Part shown: in pieces, positions 9,646 to 21,770 of the stretch
Layout: every line of letters starts with the position of its first letter
How positions within the stretch are numbered: position 1 is the stretch's first letter
Origin: Halicephalobus mephisto
Taxonomy: Eukaryota > Nematoda > Chromadorea > Rhabditida > Panagrolaimidae
Length of the DNA: 64,000 nucleotides
NCBI GenBank assembly: GCA_009193035.1
Contig: SWDT01000076.1
Location: 1-64,000 of the forward strand
Direction of reading: 5' to 3'
Position numbers and translations under genes: made by a program
The notes under the pieces: model-generated
Seen by the model: the letters and a program-made list of their open reading frames with translations, nothing else
The model's database searches: none
What the model was told of the DNA's origin: nothing

Positions 9646-10325
9646 TTAATTGAAATTTCTATTTCTAAATAAATCTTCTACCTGAAAGAACTTCCTGTTA
9701 AATTAGGTAGGCAAAATGTCCAAAGATTTACACAATTTACTATCAAAAATTTATTTTTCAGATTATCAGAATTATTGATTGTATAATACTTTTTGAAAAT
9801 CCGTCAAAAGTTTAAGTAAATTAAAGTAAATTCTTTATTGATATGTAGGATCTATGTTGATGAATCTTACCTGATAATCTTCTTCTGGAAATCCTATTTT
9901 TGGAAACTGCACCCACAAATCCACGCCATAATCAATCCAACTGACAAAATGACTGCAATTGGACGGATACTTCAGAAACTTCTCGGAGCTTTTTCTTTGT
10001 CTCCAGAAAGTACAACGAACTTCCCAATATTCATTATCGTCAAAGATAATCTCAAAATTGAGTAATTTTCTGCAGCTCGGTTCCAGAGAAAGACTTATCA
10101 ACGGCTGAAATATTTACAATAATTTTATCCAACGAACAAGAAACTTGCCCAGCGTGGAATAATAATTGATGACAAATTACAAATCCAGTATATCCATACA
10201 TTCCTGACTCGCGGCGTAACATTAGGGGGTTCTCCTTCAACAGGTATCAATTGATTCAAAGAAGCATTCCATCCCCATCCTAATCTACATTCATGGCCAA
10301 GACAATCAGGCATTTTAACATTCAT
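9646..10325 (-). CDS. Uncharacterised gene with an apparent frameshift
   Basis: Exon 1 (from ATG 10325 or a later ATG near 10222) ends at 10145. A 40-nt intron with TTTCAG leads to exon 2 (10104-9871). A 189-nt intron, also with TTTCAG, leads to exon 3 (9681-9646), which ends VEDLFRNRNFN-stop. Both introns are in phase for the frame starting MLRRESGMYGYTGF. Upstream, the coding-like segment MPDCLGHECRLGWGWNAS and onward is in another frame and would join only through a single-base shift near 10210. The gene therefore either starts late or carries a frameshift (mutation or sequence error). No known domain was recognised. Its stop lies 6 nt before the ATG of the next gene. Confidence 0.4.
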
Positions 10326-10950
10326 AATAATTTAGTATTTTATAATTACAGAATAGCTAATCAATAGAAAATAATAACTGAATTCACCCAACTTTACAGA
10401 ACTAACAACTGACAACTTACCACCAAAAGACAACTTAAAAAGAACTTTAGCCATCTTTCAATGACTACGATTCAAAACACTTTCTCCCATAATAGAAAAT
10501 TTTCTTTATTAAAAAATAGCTTTTAATCTCGGGAGAAAAATAAAGGCATAAACTGATTTAAAAACTCACTTTTGTAGTTATCGTGTTTCAGTAACAGATA
10601 AAAGTTGTGAAATAAAATACAGATACGTCTCCGTGTGTTAATTAACACAGTATTTATTAAAATGAAAATAGATTATTTTTATATGGTATAAAAGAAGGTA
10701 TGAAATGATTTTTAAATTATTTTTAACAGAAATTTGAAAATTTCAAACTTTTTAGAACTCCAGAATATATGACGTATATCAAAAAACTAATTATGAAGTT
10801 CATTTCTATTTCTATAATAAATTATCAATGTCTACTTTGTAATTTTTTAGATCAATTTAGATAAACTAGTAACTTTATTATATCATTATCTTGATTTTCC
10901 TAAATACCTATTTACATTCTTCGCTTTGTTTTATTGAAGTTGATCATCAG

Positions 10951-11178
10951 TGGTCCGAATTATCAAAATTGGAACTCAGAGTTCCAGATCGAAATTTGGA
11001 TTTTTTATGTTTAGATTCAACTTATGAATTATATTTGAATTAAAAAATCTAGTTAAATTTTAACTATCAAGTCAGATGAAACAGATTTTCGAAATTGAAA
11101 AATTTATAGATGTTTTTTAATATAAAAAATTCTATTTCGACCTCGAACCCTGAGTTCCAATTTTGATAACACGGACCA
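10951..11178. repeat. Inverted-repeat (MITE-like) element, 228 bp
   Basis: The left arm 10951-10984 begins TGGTCCGAATTATCAAAATT. The right arm 11145-11178 is its reverse complement with four mismatches over 34 bp. The inner 160 bp is AT-rich and not coding. Arms of this size around a short non-coding core fit a foldback MITE. No target-site duplication is obvious. Confidence 0.5.
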
Positions 11179-11811
11179 CAGAGCTCGAATCCAAATAAAA
11201 GTTTAGTATCGAAATTCAACTTTTTTGTGCTAGAACAAGATTTATAATTTTTTATTTCAAAAATGTCTTTTCTAAATTGGTGAAATTTTATTCAAATTTG
11301 TCAAATTAGAATACAACCAACATTTTGTATTTAGCACGAGAAATAAAAATTTCGATTTCGAACTTTGATTGTCAAATTTAAATTCAAACTCTGACCATCA
11401 ATTTCTATAATATGGAATACTGATTTTTCTTTTTCATTCTTAGATGGAAAACCAAGTAAAAAATTTCGAATGTATAAAAAGACAAAATTTAACTTTTTTA
11501 AACTTAATAAATATTTTGTTTTATTTTTCGGTAATCTTTAATTTTTGTGGATTTCTAACATTTATATTTTTATAATTTATCAATGAAAAAATTTAAGGAA
11601 TATCTCAAATAATGGTCCTGAGACAAAGTGTGGTTAATTTGTGTTATATCTGTCACGCCGAGTGACCCACGTCTAGATGAGAAGGGAAAATAGTATAGAA
11701 AAGGTTTACTAAATAGATGCCTTAGGCACAATACAAAAATACTATGTCACTCTCGACATAAACAACATCTATCCGCTTCCTGTCAAGAGGAACTGTATGT
11801 CCTTTTGTCGG

Positions 11812-11971
11812 TGCTAAAACAATCCGTTCGGGACCAAACGTTCCATATTGATGCTAAGGCAATCCGTTCAGGATCAAACGTTCCATATTGATGCTAAAAC
11901 AATCCGTTCAGGATCAAACGTTCCATATTGATGCTAAAGCAATCCGTTCAGGATCAAGCACTCCCTGTCGG
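11812..11971. repeat. 40-bp tandem repeat, four copies
   Basis: The unit starts TGCTAAAACAATCCGTTCAG and recurs at 11812, 11852, 11892 and 11932 with few changes. The last copy is altered in its second half. It sits inside a GC-richer island (about 11640-12000) in AT-rich DNA, which suggests part of a larger inserted element. No ORF accompanies it. Confidence 0.8.
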
Positions 11972-14104
11972 TTACGCTTCCCATTAAAGATGGGGTGCCC
12001 GATTCAACAATTTGTTTTTTAAATACAAATTTAGTTACTAATCTTTTAATTATTATTCGGACTCAGATAAACGGCTTTCTATTTGAAAAAGCTTTTATAA
12101 TTTGTTGACTAAAATCACACTTTAATGGTTCTGAGACGAATTAGAATTTATTCATTTTTAATTAAAAATTTAGTTATTAATTTATTAATAATAATTTATA
12201 GAAAAATAAATATTTTTCAGCTTGGTAATTTCTGACGATTACGGTAAACATTATTTGAGTGATGATCATAACACAAACTACAGTTGATTAATTTTTACCT
12301 GCAGACTTAATGACTAGTTTTGTGACCATTATTGTCCCCAGGACCAATGCTTTCTAAGAATTTTTTAAATAACACACTTTTTGAAGTCATAGTTCAAAAA
12401 TAATTCTAACCTACTTATTACTTTTTAATTTTTAAATAAATGTTTGATTGCTAATTTTCTAATACTTGGAAAAGCCATTTTTGCAACAATTTCAAAAATG
12501 CATAATATTCCCACCATTATTATAATTAACAAATTTTAATTTTAGGATAGAGACTTTAGAAAAATCATCTGTGTTAAGATCTATAAAATAGTTAACGTCA
12601 AAATTAAAGTAAAATTAAATTTTCGAACAATAAGTTAGTTTTTTATCTGCCGACATCTAGAAAGCAAACTGCAGATTTGATTTTCACTTTTTTTCGACCA
12701 ATCTGCTCGAATGTTGCGGACAAAATGCAATTTTTACTTTGATTTTAAAATCTCCAAAAATATAAAAATATCGACCTGCTTTAACGTTGCAAGCAACCTG
12801 CAATTTTGATTTTGACGTTGACTTCTTTACGGACCTTGATACTGTACAGAAATTTCTGATGAACTTTGGTTTCGTTTTGTAGTTTACTATATTTGATTAT
12901 TACAACCATTGTAAAAACGCCATGTGAATTTCATATATCTCAACATTTACGGCATGTTCCATTCTTCATCCACCTAGAAACTAAATATCTCAAAAACGTT
13001 ACTGTAAAATTAAAATTAATGTTTTTTTGCAAATCCTACTTAGAAAAATTTGAAAAAGTACAAAAAAATAAATAATCTGTGTCAAAATGGATTTTTAAAT
13101 TTTAAACTTTCCTAAAAATCGAAAATTTCTTAATTTTTTGTAATTTTTAAATATAATAATTTCGAAATTCTCACACAGAGATGAGAATACAAAAATGGTT
13201 ATTTACGCCAAAATTTACTTCGTTTTTTATATTTTTAATTTTCATATTTTTAATTTTTATATTTTTATATTTTCAGTTTTCATATTTTTAATTTTCGTGT
13301 TTTTATATTTTTAAAATAATGAAATAATTTCGAAATTTTCGAATTCCCACGTAGGAGTGAGAGTAGAGAAACAGTAAATCAAAAAAATCAGTTCCAAAAT
13401 AATTATTTTTGAAATTTTAAAATTTTCTAAAAACTAAAAATTTATTTTTAAATTACTTTGCAAAAAATTTATTTTTAATAATGTAGTTTTTTATTTTCGA
13501 AAAAGTGATTTTTGTAAAAACGATAAAATTAGTAATTTTTTATTTAAATCATAAATATTCGTGTTGAGAAAATTTTATAAAAATTAATTTTTTGCAATAA
13601 TTTAATTTTTATAATTTTGCGACAAAATGAGATTTATGAAAATTGGAAAAAAAAATAAATCTGAAAAACTTAAATCAATTTTTTATCTTGAATTTTATAA
13701 TTTCTTCAAAACTAGAAATTTTTTTGATTTTTATAAATATGTAATAATTTTTAAATTTTCGTGTTTGGAAATTAAATATTAAAAAAATTTAAAAATAAAT
13801 TGAAAAAATAAATTGAAAATTTTTTTAAATTTCGTAATTTTCGGAAATTTTTCGAACTTAAATTTCTTCAAAAATTTAAAAATAATAATTTGTTTGTTAA
13901 TTTTTTATTCTAAAATCATTTTTGAAAAAATAAAAAAGTGGATTTGTGGTTGTATTTCGATTTTAGGTTTTAATAATTAATGACCAAATACGACTTAAAA
14001 AAATTCGTAATTTATTTTACAATTAACTGTAAAAATCCCAATTTACGACTATCGTTAAAATTTAACCATTGATCTTCGCAATTACTGTATTTAGGACTTT
14101 GTAT

Positions 14105-14690
14105 TATGAAGTTCGACGTTAAATTTGAGAATTAAAGTTCGGCATCAAAGTTTGGAATCAAAGTTGATAGTCAAAGTTGAGGATCAAAGTTCGACATCAA
14201 AGTTAATGATCAAAGTTCGATGTCAAAGTTAAGAATCAAAGTTAAGAATCAAAGTTGATTATTAATCTTCGACATCAGAATTAAGGATTAAAATTCGAAG
14301 TCGAAATTTGAATTTTTTTCTGAAAAACTGATTTATAGAAATTGATATATCAATTTTTCGAAGTAGAAAAAATTGAAATTTTTAATTTTAATATTCAACT
14401 TCGATTTCAAATTGATTATCAACTTTAATGTTGAACATTGATGGTTGACTTTGACTATAAACTTCAATTTTTAACATTGATGATCAACTTTGGTCTCAAA
14501 ATTTGACGTCGAACTTTGACATTCACTTTGACTATTAACTTTGACGTTGAACTTTGACATTCACTTTGACTATTAACTTTGATGTCGAACATTGATGTTC
14601 AACTTTGACTTCAGACTTTAATTTTCAACTTTGATGCCTAAGTTCGACTTCAAATTTTGATCGTCAACTTTGACTTTAATTCTGACGATC
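14105..14690. repeat. CAAAGTT arrays in opposite orientation
   Basis: From about 14105 to 14310 the plus strand repeats TCAAAGTT every 10-24 bases (units such as GATCAAAGTTCGACATCAAAG). From about 14385 to 14690 the complementary AACTTTGA recurs (units such as TCAACTTTGACGTTGAACTT). The two halves could fold into a long imperfect hairpin. A similar pair of arrays is at 47190-47790. Confidence 0.75.
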
Positions 14691-15199
14691 AACGGATAAT
14701 ACAAAACACAGAATTACTGCAGAAAATCAAAGTTTAAAAACTAGTATTAATTACTGTAATGATACAGTAGGTCATAAAGCACTTGAAAATATTTTTATTA
14801 AGTAACTACAAGATTACGGTAAATCAAAAAGCTCAAATGGATTGTCGATTTTTTTCTTTTTTAATTATAAAATAAAAAATAATAAAATTTTGTTTTTAAA
14901 ATAACTTTTTAAAAATAACTTTTTGAGAACTTTTTTAATTTTATGATTTTTAATTTTTAAATATTGAATTTATAAAATATTTCAAAATTTATTATTTTTA
15001 CATAGAAATTTTCAAACTTTAAAATCTGTTTTTTATTACATTAAAGTTCTACGGCTTTTTGAAACCTAATTTTTTTAAATTAGAATTGTTCAATTTTCTA
15101 AAGTCCATTGTTCATTTTTCAGAACTGTGGAATTAAGTGGTCTTTAATTTTAGAAACAATGAATTTAAAAAAAATTATCGTTTATTAAATTGGAATTTT

Positions 15200-17060
15200 T
15201 CAAATTTATAAATTTTTTATAATTTTAAATTTTGTAAAAATAAAGAAAATAAATAATTCTGAAATTTTTAAAATTTATGAAATTAAAAAATTTATTTTAA
15301 ATAAATTCGAAATTTATAAATTTTTTATAATTTTAAATTTTGTAAAAATAAAAAAATAGATAATTTCGAAATTTATAAAATTAAAAAATTTATTTTAAAT
15401 AAATTCGAAATTTATAAATTTTTTATAATTTTAAATTTTTGTAAAAATAAAAAAATAAATAATTTCGAAATTTATAAAATTAAAAAATTTATTTTAAATA
15501 AATTTCAAATTTATAAATTTTTTATAATTTTGTATTTTTAAAACCTTGTAAAATTTGTTTTTTTTTTAATGTTGAAATTTTACGGGACATTTTTTATTAA
15601 ATTGGAATTTTTAAGATTTATTTCTTTATTAGTTTGAAATTGCACAATTTTATGAGGCTGATTTTTTATAAAACTGAAGTTTTAGGATTTAACGAAATTG
15701 ATTTTTTGAATTTTCAAACTTTATAGAAAATATTTTTTTACAATATGAAAATGTTAGAATTTTTAGGATTATTTTTATTAATTAGAATTTTGAAATTTTT
15801 GAATTATTTTTACTGTATAAAAATCTTGGAATTTTTTAAGATTATTTTTATTAATTAAAATTTTAAAATTTTAGAATTATTTTTATTAATTAGAATTTTT
15901 AAATTTTAGAATTATTTTTACTGTATTAAATTTAAACTTTTTTGGGTTATTTTTACTGTATAAAAATCTTGGAATTTTTTAGAATTATTATTATTAATTA
16001 AAATTTTTAAATTTTAGAATTATTTTTATTAATTAGAAGTTTTAAATTTTAGGATTATTTTTACTGTATTAAATTTAAACTTTTTTGGGTTATTTTTACT
16101 GTATAAAAATCTTGGAATTTTTTAGAATTATCATTTTCTAATTAGAATTTTGAAATTTTAGAATTATTTTTACTGTATAAAAATCTTGGAATTTCTTAGA
16201 TATATTTTCCATTATATTGAGATTTCGAAATTTTTATATTTGTTCGTTATTATGTTGAAATTATGGAACTTTCTTAAATTTATTTTTTTCTATATTAAAA
16301 TACTGAAGTTTTTAGGCTAATTTTTACTCCAGTAAAGCAACAGACCGTTTTAGATTTTTTTCTTACTGTACTAAATCTGAATTTTTCAGACTTATTTTTT
16401 ACATTAAATTTGTCAAATTTTGTGAAAATTGATTTTTATAAAATTGACGTTTTTGCACCTTGTCAGATTTTGGTCTGTTCAATTTTCAAAATTTTCAAAT
16501 TTAATTTTTTATTTAATTTTGTAATTTTTTTAAATTCATAAAAATCTCAATTACTGTAAAAATAAATTTTATTATTTTTGTTTTTATAATTTTCGTTGAA
16601 AATTTACATTTTAATTTTTTTTATTTCGAAAATTCCAGGTGAAATTTTTTATTTTTTAAATTATTTTTCATAAAAAAACTAATTTTGAAAAATTTTTCAA
16701 CAAAAAAGTAAAAAATCGAAACTACAATCTTCGAACTTTTATTTTCTATTTTTTGCAATATGTAATTTAAAAAATTAACCTGTAATTTTTCGAAATTTCC
16801 AATATTTATCCAAATTGTCATTTTTCAAATTTCAAAGGCGGAGTTTTTTCCGAATATAAATTTTTTTGGAATTTTTAGTTGATTAATTTCAAAGTTTTCT
16901 AATATTTTAAATTTTTTAAAATTTTTAGTTTAGTAATTTCAAAGTTTTCTAATATTTTAAATTTTTTTGAAATTTTTAGTTTAGTAATTTCAAAGTTTTC
17001 TAATATTTTAAATTTTTTAAAATTTTTAGTTTAGTAATTTCAAAGTTTTCTAATATTTTA
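15200..17060. repeat. Degenerate AT-rich tandem arrays
   Basis: Several arrays adjoin. A period of about 99 bp lies at 15200-15540 (marker AAATTCGAAATTTATAAATT). A period of about 143 bp lies at roughly 15780-16190 (marker TTTTTACTGTATTAAATTT). A period of about 59 bp with four units lies at 16870-17060 (marker AATTTCAAAGTTTTCTAATA). None has coding potential. Confidence 0.65.
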
Positions 17061-17403
17061 AATTTTTATCACTTTTATTTGAAAACATCGGATTTAAATT
17101 TATTAATTTTTGATTTAAGGATATTTAAATTTTTGAAATTCATTAATATTAGGTTTAATTTTTAAAAGTTTTATAATTTTCATTAATTTTTGTGAATTTT
17201 ATTGTTTCATAATTTTATTAATTTTTACAATTTTACAATTTTCATTAATTTTTATAATTTTTATTAATTTTGTAATTTTCATTAATTTTTATAATTTTAT
17301 AATTTTTGTAATTTTATTAATTTTTATAATTTTTTAGTTCAAGAAGATTGAATTCAAAGTGTCTTAGTTTTTTACAGTATCTTGGAAGAGATTACGGTAG
17401 GTA

Positions 17404-19925
17404 ATGGATTCTACAAGAAATATTACTGTTACTACATCGACTTTGAGAAGTGAGTTTTGTAAAAAAATTTTGTAAATCAATTTTTTCAGCGACAAATGTG
17501 GTGCCCGAGTACTACAAAAGCGGGTACTGGATGCCCTTGATGGAAATCCACAAATTTTCGGACCTCATTGCCGGATCAATTTCGATAATTCTAAATTCTA
17601 TTTTAATGTATTTAATAATAATGAGGACCACGAGAGAATTGAAAATCTACAGTAGGATCCTCATTCAAAACGCCGTCATTGATCTTATTTTTACAGTAAT
17701 CACCATGGTCATCCAAGCGGTACTGTCAATGAATTACTGTAATTTTACAAAATTAATTTCAGCAAATAGATTTCGACAAAGGCGTGATTTTGATGATGAT
17801 GGCCGGACCTTTCAGACACAAGCCGAATCCGGTTGCCTTCCATTTGATAAATCTCTGGATCATCGGATTATTCTCCTGTGTCATGTTCCTTCCGATTCCG
17901 TTTATCTATCGTTATTTCGCAGTCTGCAAGTAAGTCTGAAATTTTTTTATTAAATTTTCGAAAATTAATTTTTTTTTATTAAATTTTCGAAAATTAATTT
18001 TTTTTATTGAATTTTTAAAAATTAATTTTTTTTTATTGGATTTTCAAAAATTAATTTTTTATAAAAAGAATTTCTCAAAGTTATTCAGATTAAAAATGAT
18101 TTAAAATTTCTACGAAATTGTGTTGAGAGAAAATTTTAGGATTTTCTTGGAAGTTTGGAAACTGAGATGTTGGTTTCAGAATCACATTCTTTCAAAATTA
18201 AAAAGTTAATTTTTTAAGAAATTCCGAAAATTCTAAACTTTAGTTCTTCATTCTACATCTGTTGGATTCTGAGGATCTCCAGAAGCTTCTATGGATCCTA
18301 ACCATACTGTAAACAAATTCAACAGTGATTTTTCCGCCAATGCTCTCGAGACGAATTTCGAGAAGTTTTAGTTCTATTTCTTGGTTCTGTTTCTACTGGA
18401 TTTTGAAGGATTCTGGAGACTTCTATGGAGTTTTAATCATAGTATTGTAAAAATCAGAAATCAATTTTCACGAAATCTCCAAAATTTTTAGCTCTATTCC
18501 TTCGTTCTGTCTCTACTGGGTTTTGAAGGATTCTGGAGACTTCTATGGAGTTTTAATCCCACCATTATAAAAACCAGAAATACACTTGTGTAAAATTGTC
18601 TCAACATAAATTTACAAACAACTTTAAAAACCTAAACTAGTCCACAGGATAGTTTTTATTTTTTAAGTTATTTCATAATTTTAAATGATGTCAGAATCAA
18701 GTTTTCGGAACCATATTTTCTGAGTAAATTTAAAAATTTCTAAATTGTAATTACAAAGTAAAACTTCTATCCCCCTCGAAGGTTGATAATTACGTATGGT
18801 AAAATAATATGTATTTAGAAAACCAAAACTCACACTACAGTAATCCGTCACAAAAAAGTTGAAAATTTACTTTTTTCAGAAATCATGTTCTTTCTCGACT
18901 ACAGTATATACTACTGCTTTGTTTGGCCTTCGCAATCAGTATTCTTTACACCTGTCTCCATGCTTGGGCTTTCTGGCCCTCAGGCAACGAGTCCAAATTC
19001 ACCTACATGATCGACCACGATTTCTGGCGGGATTCTGAAGGAAAATTGCCGGTCTTCGTGGCTTCCGATATAGTAAGTTTTTAATCAAAATTTAAATTTA
19101 AAAACTAAAATACAGAAAGAAGGAAGAATAATTATCCTCGTGAGCTGTACAATGATGATGGGTAGTATTTCGTATTTTTTGGTAATCTTATTCAACATGC
19201 TTATTTACCGCAAATTGGCCAGTATGAAAAACTCCATGAGTCCCAAAACAAAAGAACTCCATAGGCAACTGAGTAACGTCCTTAAATGGCAGGTTTGTAA
19301 ATTTTCAAAAACATCTTTAATTTTAAATTCAAAAATATCTGATTCCAACTCAAAAATACTCCAAATTCTAAAACTGAAAATATCCTTAAATTCAAACTGT
19401 TAAAAATATCTTCAATTTTAAATTTTCAGAAATATGTATAATTTAGAATTTTTAAAATATCTTCAATTTTGAAATTTTCAAAGATATCTATAATTTTAAA
19501 TTTTTAAAATATCTTCAATTTTGAAATTTTCAAAGATATCTATAATTTTAAATTTACAGGCCCTGGTTCCGTTTATCATCTGCGTGACGCCGTTAACCTT
19601 CGTTTTTGTTCTTTGTGCATTAGGAGTAAGAACAGCAGGGAAAGGAATCATCCTGACCCTTCTGGTGACGTGGATCCCCGTGATGAACCCTTTGTCAGCA
19701 ATAATTTTCGTCAAACAATACAGAAAAGTCTTCACTAAAAACCTCATTGCCAAGATTATTTGTCCTGGAGAATTCGCAAAAAGCATGATGGCAACCCAAG
19801 CAGGCAGCAGTTCTGTTGCTCAAAGATCAAGGAATATCCCGTCCATAATTAAGGACCCTCAAGGCCGTGTTTCCTCCGCTATTCATGCTGAAACCTATGG
19901 TGTTAATCCAACACAAACAAACTAA
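17404..19925 (+). CDS. Serpentine 7TM chemoreceptor (Str/Srd-like)
   Basis: Six exons: 17404-17449, 17490-17719, 17763-17929, 18880-19072, 19116-19292 and 19560-19925, giving 392 aa. All junctions are GT-AG and in phase. Hydrophobic segments fit seven membrane spans. Family-like motifs are RELKIYSRILIQNAVIDL after TM1, a TM3/4 region ending FIYRYFAVCK, and a TM7 end MNPLSAIIFVKQYRKVF with the typical Pro and YR. A hydrophilic Ser/Thr-rich tail follows. The family is the nematode-expanded Str superfamily (Str/Srd/Srh-like), normally sensory receptors in cilia of chemosensory neurons coupling to G-alpha proteins. The exact subfamily is not certain. Intron 3 (950 bp) holds a copy of a repeat that is also found in the noah intron. 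Confidence 0.85.
18103..18860. repeat. Dispersed repeat, copy 1 (in chemoreceptor intron 3)
   Basis: From about 18103 to 18680 the sequence is nearly identical to 30601-31177. It begins AAATTTCTACGAAATTGTG and includes two tandem units of about 116 bp carrying GATTCTGGAGACTTCTATGG. After a diverged stretch both copies share ACTACAGTAATCC just before the coding exon boundary. No ORF is conserved, so it is a non-autonomous interspersed element or segmental duplication. Confidence 0.8.
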
Positions 19926-20555
19926 ACTACAGATGGACTTTGATCTCATACTAGATAAACGAAGTTAAGCTATCATTAATCAACATAAAAACAGGGAAAA
20001 ATAAAATAAAAAACTTCCATATATAAAAACAGGGAAAAATTAAAAAATCCCGACGGATATAGCAGAAAAATATTTAGAAAATAAAAACAAAAAATAATTT
20101 CAACAGATGCAATATAAGAAAATTTAAAAATAAAATTGATAAATACATAAATTTAAAAATAAAAAATAAAATAATTCTGATATATAACTTTAAAAAATAA
20201 AATAATATTGATAAAAATTCAAAAACAACATCGATATATAAATTAAAAACTAAAATAAACTGATACATATAAATTTAAAAAGTAAAATGATATTCATAAA
20301 CATTTTTAAACATATAAAAAAAAATAATTTCAAAAAGTATCCTATTTGAAAAAGATGTTCAAAATCAACGGACGCTTGGCATTAAGGGACAGAACGCCAT
20401 AAATATTGTTATCACATCGTCTTCGTTGTTTTTGTTTTTTATCAAAACCGAAACTAGTTTTCTGCATGTTTACTGTTTCACGAATACCTCTATCAATTGT
20501 TGTCCGCAGAATAGAACTTTCCTTTCTATGTAAATATTGTTCCATTTCAACCGCT
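19926..20555. other. Intergenic spacer between chemoreceptor and reductase
   Basis: Bases 19930-20340 are A-rich low complexity with repeated AAAATAAAA-type units. Bases 20345-20550 are less AT-rich and may hold the promoter of the reductase gene. No gene is seen. Confidence 0.5.
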
Positions 20556-21691
20556 ATGGAAAATCAGAAAAAATTCAAAATTGTCGTTACTGACCGGAGC
20601 TTGTCTCTTCCTAAGCTTGCCCAAATGTAAGTTTATCTTATTTTTTACATTTATAATTATATATAGTGCTGATATATATTACAATAAATCTCCTGGAACC
20701 ATGGATCGAGAAGAGCTACTTCGAGCAGCTGCAGATGCCGACGGAATTCTGTGTCTTCTTCGTGACCGAATAGATGGGGAATTTTTGGACCATGGTGGGT
20801 ATTTATTGTTATTTTCGACATTATATATGTATATATTGCAGCAAAGAAGTTAAAAGTAGTAAGTACGGTCTCCGTCGGGTTCGAGCACGTTGACATCCAA
20901 GCCTGCAGGGATCGGGACGTCAAGGTGGGCAATACCCCTGACGTACTTACTGATACCACTGCCGAACTCGGATGTACTCTTGTTCTCTGTGGTGCCAGAG
21001 GAATCAGGAATGCCATCAACGTCGCCAACAGGTATATTTATATATTATTTTTTATATAAATCCTATTCAGCGGGGAATTTCCCCCTTGGTCGCCTTTCTT
21101 AAACTGCACTATGGGCGTGAAGGACATGGTTGTTGGGATCTTTGGACTCGGGAGAATAGGAACCGCGATAGCTGAACGACTGAAGCCATTTAAACCTCGG
21201 GAAATTATTTACCACAAACGCCGGAAAATGGAAGACTCCGAATTCAGATATGTTTCTTTCGACGAACTCAACACGACCAGTGACATCATCGTCATCTGCG
21301 CCGATGCTGCTACGTGTCCGCCAAAAACGTTCAATTATCAATTCTTCCGAAAAATGAAAAAAACTGCCATCATTGTGAACATTGCCCGAGGGTCCCTGGT
21401 GGATCACGACGACTTGGCCGAGGCTTTGGTCCAGAAGGAACTTGGTGGAGCTGCATTGGACGTGACCGATCCAGAACCCCTTCCTCGAAGTCACAAATTA
21501 CATTCACTAGATAATTGTCGTAAGTTTTACTTTGAATTTTATTAATTTTAATTATTATTTCAGTCATTACTCCTCACATTGGCTCAGCCACATTCAATAC
21601 TCGTGAGGCTATGGTAAATCTAGCGGAAAATAATCTTTACAATGGACTTGTAGGAAGAGGGAAATTTATTGGTCCTGTTGGCTTACTGTAG
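20556..21691 (+). CDS. Glyoxylate/hydroxypyruvate reductase (D-2-hydroxyacid dehydrogenase)
   Basis: Five exons: 20556-20626, 20667-20794, 20842-21031, 21071-21519 and 21564-21691, giving 321 aa, close to the roughly 328 aa of human GRHPR. The enzyme family reduces glyoxylate and hydroxypyruvate with NAD(P)H in the cytosol. The substrate-domain motif VSTVSVGFEHVD is present, followed by the NAD(P) loop GLGRIG (residues 155-160). The catalytic triad of the family is complete: Arg236 in NIARGSLVD, Glu265 in DVTDPEP, and His284 in TPHIGSAT. The sequence before the Rossmann fold (FPPWSPFLNC) matches the GRHPR-type insertion around the active site. Introns are 38-47 nt. AATAAA at 21719-21724 is a likely poly(A) signal. 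The gene is convergent with merlin, the two stops being 79 bp apart. A related 2-hydroxyacid dehydrogenase is the only alternative. Confidence 0.9.
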
Positions 21692-21770
21692 ATGGCAATA
21701 TAGGCAAATAACTGTTTTAATAAAAAGTACGTTTAAATTTTAGGAACTTAAAATTCATTGTCAGATATCT

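Larger units (their letters stand above)
10326..17403. other. Long AT-rich intergenic region, repeats only
   Basis: No gene is supported. Open frames (for example 12866-13075 and 16621-16821) are AT-rich low-complexity translations. Identified contents are an inverted-repeat element at 10951-11178, a 40-bp tandem repeat at 11812-11971, a Cys-Glu-free, motif-like DNA array with ACGTTGCAAGCA-type units at 12580-12850, CAAAGTT arrays at 14105-14690, and degenerate AT tandem arrays from about 15200. Confidence 0.6.

Noticed and set aside
11145..11160. TCGAACCC, resembling a tRNA T-loop.
   Set aside because: It is part of the inverted-repeat arm, and no cloverleaf can be drawn around it. No tRNA gene was found anywhere in the window.
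11812..11971. Regular 40-bp repeats considered as a CRISPR array.
   Set aside because: There are no unique spacers between the repeats, and the genome is a nematode's. It is a simple tandem repeat.
20657..21494. Minus-strand open frames of 123 and 131 codons.
   Set aside because: They lie antisense to the reductase exons, whose motifs and splice sites are unambiguous.
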